Below, in pieces: positions 56,689 to 64,000 of a stretch of DNA of 64,000 nt (its first letter is position 1; each line of letters opens with the position of its first letter). Made by a program: the position numbers and the translations under genes. Under the pieces are notes generated by a model. It was not told the origin of the DNA and searched no databases. It was given only the letters and a program-made list of their open reading frames with translations. The DNA comes from Adiantum capillus-veneris (Eukaryota; Streptophyta; Polypodiopsida; Polypodiales; Pteridaceae): positions 148,897,293-148,961,292 of the forward strand of contig CM043958.1 of assembly GCA_014529385.2 (NCBI GenBank). Reading direction: 5' to 3'.

Positions 56689-57819
56689 TTACTCGACTTC
56701 CGGCTGATCTTCAGCTGGCATATCTTCTGGCACATCACCCACATAGGGTCTGAGAAGACTCACATGAAACGCATTGTGAATCTTCCAATTGTCAGGCAAT
56801 TTCAGCCTATATGCAACATCATTGATTATGTCGCACACTTGAAAAGGCCCATAGTAACGCATGCTGAGCTTTGGAAACAGTCTTTCCTTGCCCTTCATCT
56901 TCTTTAACCTTGCCTTTTCAAAGTGTAAAAGCACCCAATCACCAAGTGAATATACCACTTCACGACGGTGACGATCAGCTGCTTTCTTTTGCTTTGCCTT
57001 AGTCCTTTCTAAGGCCACTTTGACCTTCTTGTACATTTCATCTATGTCCTGAACATACTTATCTGCTTCAAATATCTTGTCCTTTGTATGCAGTATGGGA
57101 GGAACTTTCTTGCCACCTTCAACTATCTCAAAAGGTGCCTTGCTAGTTGATGAATGCACTGTATTATTGTATGCATACTCCACCAATGGAAAATATTGCT
57201 CCCACTTTCCTTTATGCTCTGACACATAGCACTTCAGCAGATCTAGGACAGTAGAATTTGCCTCTTCTGACTGCCCATCTGTTTGAGGATGAAATGACGA
57301 AGAGAATTTGAGCGTGGTGCCCATATTCTCAAACAAGCCTCTCCAGAACAAACTTGACATGCGTGGATCACGGTCGCTAACAATCGACTGTGGCATGCCA
57401 TGATACTTGAAAATATTGCTCATAAACAAGCGTGCCATCTGATCTGGCTTTATCTTCTTCCTGACAGGAATAAAATGAGCCTGTTTGCTGAATCTGCAAA
57501 TAATGGTCCAAATACCATCGTTTCCTGTCTGCGTTCTCGGAAGATCAAAGATAAAATCCATAGCAATACTTTCCCATGGTTTATCTGGAATAGGTAGTGG
57601 TTGCAATAATCCTGGTGCCTTTTGCCTGTCAAACTTGACCTTTTGGCATATTAGGCATTCTCGCACAAAGGCATCCACATCCCTTCTCAATGTAGGCCAA
57701 TAGAAGAATGTCTCAACCGCTTTAACTGTAGCATCGATACCACGATGCCGTGCATACGGTGGGACATGACTCTCTTCCATAACTCTGCGTCGCAATGGCT
57801 TTGTGACACAATCTGCCAT
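56689..57819 (-). pseudogene. Integrase of the nested gypsy element (largely open)
   Basis: A 376-residue minus-strand frame holds the H2C2 zinc finger (HVPPYARHRG ... CLICQ), the DDE core (AMDFIFDLP, VSDRDPRMSS, GQSEEANSTV) and the C-terminal GPFQV-type SH3-like part (MRYYGPFQVCDIINDVAYRL, FHVSLLRPYVGDVP). It would insert the element's cDNA. The upstream side breaks from RNase H by frame changes near 57820. Confidence 0.9.
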
Positions 57820-59383
57820 GCTTCATCATGAACCCATCTTTAAGAAGATAGTGTTCATGACGTTGTCCATCCATTAGTTGCTCGAAGACCCTTGCAAAAT
57901 CTTCATCATTTGCATACTGTTCTCTCATATCATCAAGTTCATGATGATAAGGAATCGACACAGCTGAAATTTGTGGCTTCCTTGACAAGGCATCAGCCAC
58001 AACGTTCTTCTTGCCTTCTACATGCACAATCTGAAAATGGAACATGGACAAGATATTTGCCTATCGCATATGCTTCTCAGATAACTTTGTCTGTGTCAAG
58101 AAGTACCGCAAGGTCTGATGGTCCGTTTGGACAACAAAGTCTGCACCTAGCAGGTAGTGTTTCCAACTTAAGAGCGCATGAATCACAGCCAGTAACTCTT
58201 TCTCATAGACCTGCATGGTCATCTCTGGCCCTTGCAAAATTCTGCTCTCATAGGCTACTACCCTGCCATCTTGCATTAGCACTGCACCAATGCTACTACC
58301 GCAGGCACCACACTGGACCACAAATGACTTGCTAAGATCTGGCAACACAATGACTGGATCTGAAGTCATCTTTTCCTTTAAGAGATTAAAAGCTGAAATC
58401 TCTTTCTGTGTCCATCTAAAGGTGACTGCCTTCTTTTGAAGAGCATGTAAAGGTGAAGCAATCTCAGCGAAATTTCGGATAAACCTTCTGTAATAGGAGC
58501 ATAGTCCCAAAAAGCTTCGGACATCATGCACCGTCTTCAAATTTGGCCATGACTTGATCGCTTCAACTTTTGCAGGATCCATTCTGACACCATCCTTTGA
58601 GACAATGTGTCCCAGAAAGTGAATCTCTTCCAGAAAAAACTCACTTTTCTTTGCATTGATGAGCAACCTATGACTGCGTAGCTCTTTGAACACAATGGCC
58701 AAGTGATGCCTATGCTCCTCTTCATTCTTTGAGTAGACAATCATGTCATCAAAGAATGTACCAACAAACTGTTGGTGTGGACGGAAAATTCTGTCCATCA
58801 TCCTATTGAACGTAGCAGGAGCATTTGTGAGACCAAAGGGCATCACTAAAAATTCGTAAAGGCCAAACGTCGTTCTAAAAGCAGTCTTGTGCACATCCTC
58901 TGATCTAATGCGGATCTGATGGTACCCACTCTTTAGATCTATCCTGCTAAACATAGCTGCTCCTTCTAATTTGTCCATAATATCATCAATTCTAGGTATA
59001 GGGAACCTATTCTTGATGGTATTCTTGTTCAGTGCACGGTAGTCGATGCACATACGCCATGAGCCATCCTTTTTCTGCACCAACAACACTGGAGAACAGA
59101 ATGGAGATGAACTGGGCTGAATCAGCCCCTTTTCTAACAGCTCCTATACTTGGCCCATTATCTCTTTTTGCTGAGCCGCACTAACCCTGTACGGAGGCTT
59201 ATTTGGTGGGCTACAGCCTGGCACCAAATCTATCGCATGGTCCTCGGGTCTCTCTGGCGGTAATTGAGACGGTAATGAATCGGAAAAACAGTCACTATAC
59301 TGTTGTAAAAACATTGACCTTTCTTTATCTAGCACAGATAAATTTGATTCATCACAATCTGACACTTCACGTGCAAAAACCAA
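57722..59383 (-). pseudogene. RT and RNase H of the nested gypsy element
   Basis: RT (59089-58061) shows VQKKDGSWRMCIDYRALNK, MPFGLTNAPATF and the catalytic FFDD box, then FLGHIVSKDG and FLGLCSYYRRF. RNase H follows: VVQCGACGSSIGAVL has Gly where the first catalytic Asp is expected, and VADALSRKP is present in the 58051-57722 frame. A stop near 58060 separates the two RNase H parts. The 59383-59144 frame is the linker before RT (FSDSLPSQLPPERPEDHAID), and a stop separates it from RT. Confidence 0.9.
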
Positions 59384-59400
59384 GTACGCAGAAAGATGCT

Positions 59401-59874
59401 AGCATTTTCCCGTTTCGGGGTTGCCGTCTAAAAATATCCCAACCGGTTGCCCAGTTGACTTCACGGTAGAGTAAGAAAATGTTCCCCTTGTCATTCCGGA
59501 GGTAATGACGTCAACACATTTTCAGGTCCCAAAATAGCAGTTCCCTAAATTTTAGGAGATGCTGCCATTGTATCTTTCTAGGTCATCCGACCCTCTTTGT
59601 ACACTGCGGCCACACCCAAAATTGAAATGTAGCCTCTGTAGCAAAGGATTCCACTTTGGCTAGTCAATGACCCCACTTTGGCTAACCATAGTCTTTGTCC
59701 AACCTTAGTGCTCTCTTGCCCTCAGGCCTGGACTCCCTCTGGACAGTTCCACACTAGCTATGCAATGCAGGGCAGTTAGATTTCCCGAGGGGTGTTTCCA
59801 AAAAGTGAAAGTAAATAGATAATAAGAAAGAAATCAACAGAAAAAGGATAGATAGTAGTCACACGCTGGTGACA
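59401..59874 (-). repeat. Truncated 5' LTR of the nested gypsy element
   Basis: 474 bp nearly identical to 55434-55908, ending outward at ggtgaca before GATAT. The inner part is missing: the break falls at the TATA box position and joins directly to the protease-RT linker at about 59400. Confidence 0.9.
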
Positions 59875-59879
59875 GATAT

Positions 59880-60826
59880 TCTGACAAGTGAATCTCTATT
59901 TGAGATGTGTTCGGTCGAAGGAATTTGAGTTTCTCTACAGAGAAGAGGTTTTCTGATGGTCGTTGATTATTGAGTACGCTATGTGCTTTTACCATTACAG
60001 TAGCAACTTTTGGTTGCGGTATATGTTTCTCCATGAGCAGGTCAAGTAGCATTTACACGCTGCTCGAATAAATTCGAACTATTATGTTCGTAAGAGTAAA
60101 ATTCGCCAACCGTTTTAAAAATGGTAAGAATTACCTTAACCACATATGGGAGAACATCATTGAGATCTAAAGCGTGTTCGCCCTTAAGTGGGCCGAGTTT
60201 GAACTTATGTTCACAGAATGATATGGCTAGAATTTTATCTGCCTAAAATTTTGCGAGGAGTCCTAGATGCTTACAAGGATGGCCTCTGCAAGGAAGAGAC
60301 GCTAATGGGTGTCAGGAAAACACTGCTGGTGATAATAACTTGTAGGAGGAAAAGATTGGAAGGAAGTGCCGCCATGCACAAGGAATCTTCGGATTGGAAC
60401 CATTTGCCTACGTTGAGCGACGGCCCGAAACAAGAACCTTCTTTAAGGATTATGCGCAAGGACACATACCTAGATTGATTTCTAGGAGGATTATTCTTCT
60501 CGAGATTGAGAAGGTGGAATTGAGTTAACAGATTCTCGGATGAGGAAACTTCCGATCTGTTGGAAATACGTCAATGACGAGTTCTTACATGGCTCGTAAG
60601 TTTGATGATTGGTGAAGGTTATCCTCGAGGTACTAGAGGAAGGACATGAACCGGTAAGGTAAGTATTGAATTATTGAATTTCTGTTTAATTTAATTTTCA
60701 AGTTCTCTTTTGAGAAAGGACCAGCTCAACTCACCATTGAGCAAGATTTGGAATCTTTCCGGTTTCTACCCGGGCAGTTCAGTTGGACCTCTACAGTTGA
60801 GGACAACTGTTTATAAGTGAGAGGGA
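59880..60826 (+). other. 3' internal region of the large LTR element
   Basis: Ends with the polypurine tract at 60815-60826. An open stretch 60218-60478 (LEFYLPKILRGVLDAYKDGL) is unrecognised. No pol motif. Confidence 0.5.
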
Positions 60827-62794
60827 TGTTGCTAAACTGGCTTTATTTGACAAGAAAATAATTCTAAATGAATTATTGGATTTATAAGTGAGAGGGTTTT
60901 CTCGCTTGGAACAACAGGAAAAATAATTCTAAATGAATTATTGGAATTTTAAGTGAGGGTTTTTCTCATGGGAGACATCAGAGTACAGAGTATTCCTAGT
61001 GCGTCGTTCAAAGTAATGACGGGAGCATTGTGAATGGGAATATTTGTAAGGCCACCAGGAACGGGTACTTCTGATGCGTCACATCGGATGGGTGACAGGG
61101 AGCATCAGGAAGAAGTATCCGACCATCCGGGAACGGACATCTCTGATGCGTCATAGGATGGGTGACATAGAGCATCGTGAAGGAGATTGTACCGTAAGTT
61201 CGGTAGGAAGTGACTAGGTGATGGGTATTCCTGATGCGTCACAAGGTGGGTGACGGGTGCATCGGAAAGGGAATATCCATAGTCGAGAGGAAATTCCGAA
61301 CTGTGTTAGAATTGTGCACAAGGAAAAAACAAGCACTTGAATGAAGATGGGTTCAGAGGAAAAACAGATGCTTTTTGAGAAAGCGGGATTGCCTTTCGGG
61401 AAAGCAGATGCTTTCTGGCGAGGAAGTCTATGTTTGCATTGCAACTGTGCATGTGATTGCATCCAGGGACGCCTAGGAAGTGTTGTGAAAGCATTGTTTT
61501 TAACTTATAGGTTTTATTGAGTTTTTGGGCAGGTTCAGACTATTTTTTAAAATACGCCGGCCGCCCACTTAATAAGTGGGTAGCCATCTGATAAATAAGG
61601 CAACAGATCAGCCAGCGTTTTCTCTCCCTCTCTTTTTCTGGCAGAACAGAAAAAAAAAAAAATGGAAAAAAAAATGAAAAAAAAACCCGGCTGCGATCTC
61701 TACGCGAGCAGCTATTCGTGCTAGTGGCTAGGAGCTATAAAAGCATCGCATGTCCTCACTCAGAGAGGAGGACCAATCTTTGCAAGGAGGAGATGCTGCT
61801 ACAAATTTCAGCCGTAAAGAAGACGTTGCAAGTGATGCCCATGGCTGCCCCAAGTGTACCCGATGTCGCCAAGACCCAGTGCGCAAGTTCCCTCGCGAAG
61901 AAGTGCCTACAGAGCGTGTTTCCATCGTGACAAGCTGCTTTTTTTCTCTGTTTTCAGCCCATAAACGTCGTAGACGGGGCTGATTTACGAGAAGGAACGT
62001 GAGAACACACCTCTTTTGTGTGTAGGATTGGAAGAGAGGATTTTCTATGTAGAGATCTCTTCTGGGGAATTTCTTTTTCGAGAACGGAGTTGCGTTTCGA
62101 GCGTCGAGACTTTGAAGGTAACGATTTTCATGTTATGAACTCTGAGTATTTGTTTGTAGGTGTACTTCCTCTTAGTGAGGGAGTAGGAGCAGAGGAAGGT
62201 ATGAGCCTCTGTAGGAGAAAAGCGCTCTGAGGAACTAGAGCTAGATCAGCCCAAGGGTTTCATACCCGAGTTTGGGAAGTAGATGCACGGATCGGAGAGA
62301 GGTAGTCTCTCAAGTTGTGATCCGGAAGTTGGGATTCCCAAGTAAGGACTTTGCGTCCGGGAAAGCAGAGTTGTTCTGCGGGAAGAGGACTCTGGAAAGA
62401 GAGTTGCAGGGATGCCATGCCCCGAGTCTGGAAGGTGAGATCCAGAGGCGAGAACCTTGATTCTCGAGGAATTGGAATAAGGAACGGAAGTTCCTTGGAA
62501 TAGGGTTTTGTTCTAGGAATCGGAAGCTGAGGCTCCCGGGAACCATCAAGTCTTATTCTAGAACGAACGTGGTAATACGTTCGGTTCAAGTGCTTGTATA
62601 GACTTCTCCTCAGTAATAAAGATACTATTAGGGGGGGGACCAGCCCATCTTCTGTCCCCAGTACTGTGTCGATCTTCTCACTCTCTATCTCTCTCTCTAT
62701 TTATTTCTCTCTATATCCTCTGGCTTCAGTAATGAGTGATAAATCCTATTTATCCGAATGTATTTTATATTGTTATGCACTCCCGTTTGTGACA
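60827..62794 (+). repeat. 3' LTR of the large element, full length
   Basis: 1968 bp, TGTTGC...GTGACA. TATAAAAG box at 61736-61743. Contains the same gatgcgtca/gggtgac sub-repeats as the left copy (61070-61270), but a much shorter CT run. A ctctctatctctctctctat stretch and an aataaa signal (62614) lie in the last 200 bp, so the transcript may end here. Confidence 0.92.
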
Positions 62795-62799
62795 CCTCC

Positions 62800-64000
62800 C
62801 GTTCCCCTCGTCCCAGCACCATCCCCTTGTTTCGAGCCCTTCTTGTTCCCTCGTTCCTTGTCCCAGCTGTTTGGGACGCGTCCCATACTACTTATGGGTT
62901 TTTCTTCTAATCATGGGAATTTTCCTTTTCTTTTCTTTTTTTGGGGGTAGGGTGGGTGGGGCTGTGGGGGCTGTTATGTCTTTTTTGGTGACTCAAAATA
63001 CTACTCTAGTCTGGCATTATAAAAATTCAAGTGTTCCTGAATATAAGTCGGCATTCTTGCCTTTCCTTCGTGCCGTGCCAACATAGGCATTCTGGTGGGC
63101 CAATTGACAACCCACGCATGTTTCGATCGAATGATGAGTTTAATTTCTTTGTCATTTCCCCATTATGAACTTTTTGCACATGTTAGTGGCACCTTCTCCT
63201 TTCCTAAGGTAGTTCAATGCTCTGTAGCAGTTAAGAGGAAGTGTGATTATCAAAAGTGAGGCACTAGCGCTCGAAATTTAACCCAATCGGTTCTACAAAG
63301 CCTCACTTTCGATAATACGTGGCACTAGCGAAAGTGGTTGATTTGATCTTGAAAATTTTAATGGCGAGCGTTGCTGCCACATAGGCAGAAGCGCTGGAAA
63401 TTTATCATCGCCCCATGAGAACTCCAGCCTTCACTCACTAACACTAACGAAAGTGGTTGATTTTATTGATCTTTAAAATTTTAATGGCGAGCGCTGCTGC
63501 CACATAGGCTGAAGCACGGGAAATTTATCATCGTCCCACGAGAACTTCAGGCTCGAGATGTTTTGCAAGGTGGCTAAGGTCAGCCTCATGTTAGATCTTA
63601 CTGGAGTTTCCTGAAGAAGGTTGAACCCAGGGTTGGCCACTCTCTAGCGCTTTTGGCGATGTCGGTGTTTTTTCAATACTGATTATGATGGATGTGGTGG
63701 TTACATTGTCTTGTGGATGACTTGCGTGAATTTTATAAAGCACTTTGAATCTGTGATTTTCCTGGTAGGATTAAGTTTTTGATGATATGGTAAGCTCTTG
63801 AGAAGCTGATAAACTCAAGGTTCTTTATTTTTATGTGCTTTGTTGGCAACTTCGATGAGAATGGATCATGATTTAATACTTTTAGTGTCTTCTGCAGTCA
63901 GAAAAACTTTCATACAAAAGAACATGAGGCATATTAGTGTGTTACTTTCTGCTTCTTGTCGGATATGGGAGTTCCAGAAAGAGGTAATGGTTTTCAGATT
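62800..64000. repeat. Gene-free tail with a hairpin and a 119-bp tandem repeat
   Basis: An inverted pair (gattatcaaaagtgaggc at about 63245; gcctcactttcgataatac at 63299-63317) can form a hairpin. A 119-bp unit beginning gaaagtggttgattt occurs at 63330 and 63449, sharing aattttaatggcgagcg, gctgccacatagg and gaaatttatcatcg. The rest shows no recognisable gene. Confidence 0.75.

Larger units (their letters stand above)
54338..59874 (-). mobile_element. Nested chromodomain Ty3/gypsy element, minus strand, 5' part deleted
   Basis: The left (3') LTR is 54338-55908 and the right (5') LTR remnant is 59401-59874. GATAT at 54333-54337 and 59875-59879 is the probable target duplication; joining the host sequence there keeps the large element's frame open for some 15 codons. 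On the minus strand the order is RT, RNase H, integrase, chromodomain, then a polypurine tract (AAGAGGGGGGTA) before the 3' LTR. Gag, protease, PBS and most of the 5' LTR are missing. An alternative left end at 54564 (tgttgtgg) has a better terminal inverted repeat but no matching TSD. Confidence 0.85.
51648..62794 (+). mobile_element. Large LTR retrotransposon with gag but no visible pol, TSD CCTCC
   Basis: A TGTTGCTAAACTGG start at 51648 and again at 60827, where it is preceded by the polypurine tract AAGTGAGAGGGA, marks the LTRs. The right LTR ends TTTGTGACA at 62794. CCTCC flanks both sides (51643-51647, 62795-62799). Between the LTRs lie a plus-strand gag and unrecognised sequence; pol is not found outside the nested element. 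The left LTR is cut short. With the nested gypsy element removed, it is about 5.6 kb. It sits about 110 bp downstream of the last NdhS exon. Confidence 0.88.

Noticed and set aside
57892-58335. Plus-strand 147-residue open frame
   Set aside because: Antisense shadow of the gypsy RT/RNase H coding region.

Overview
This window looks like nuclear DNA of a land plant with a large, repeat-rich genome. The evidence is two intron-containing host genes, a 2-oxoglutarate-dependent dioxygenase and the chloroplast NDH subunit NdhS, set in nested LTR retrotransposons, DNA-transposon remains, satellites and long microsatellites. I lean towards a fern or another seed-free lineage from the look of the retroelements, but the sequence alone does not prove this.

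Layout: 1-3.7 kb is a decayed Ty3/gypsy gag-pol on the minus strand. About 4.3-18.7 kb appears to be one compound DNA transposon, split by a 5.5-kb Ty1/copia element (12184-17716, TSD AAATC). It carries a decayed DDE-like transposase gene (+), an unknown acidic-tailed gene (-), a gene that joins a histone H3-like protein to a Ulp1/SENP-type (C48) protease (+), and a second unknown gene (-) interrupted by the copia element. Next come the dioxygenase gene (19.5-22.5 kb, -), a stretch of unrecognised and microsatellite-rich DNA, decayed LTR-element debris (27.4-38.6 kb), and a roughly 185-bp tandem array (38.6-44.2 kb) that holds a small internally deleted copia derivative (39872-44060, TSD GATAT). 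Further dispersed repeats fill 44.5-49 kb. A 374-bp MITE-like element ends 39 bp before the NdhS start codon; NdhS occupies 50.0-51.5 kb (+). Just downstream is an 11.1-kb LTR element (51648-62794, TSD CCTCC) with a gag but no pol, and inside it lies a minus-strand chromodomain Ty3/gypsy element (about 54338-59874, probable TSD GATAT). The last 1.2 kb has no recognisable gene.

The main discovery candidate is the H3-Ulp1 gene at 9624-11637. The predicted protein starts with an H3-like ARTKQ tail, has a full-length H3-type histone fold, then a linker, then a Ulp1 peptidase domain with the catalytic His, Gln and Cys in canonical spacing (the Asp is now Asn), and ends in proline-rich repeats. It is flanked by transposase-like and unknown genes, which suggests a mobile element that captured a histone and a SUMO/ubiquitin-like protease. 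This copy is dead: it has two in-frame stops and a frameshift. Many stops across the window can be explained by single C-to-T changes, which is the signature expected from deamination of methylated, silenced elements.
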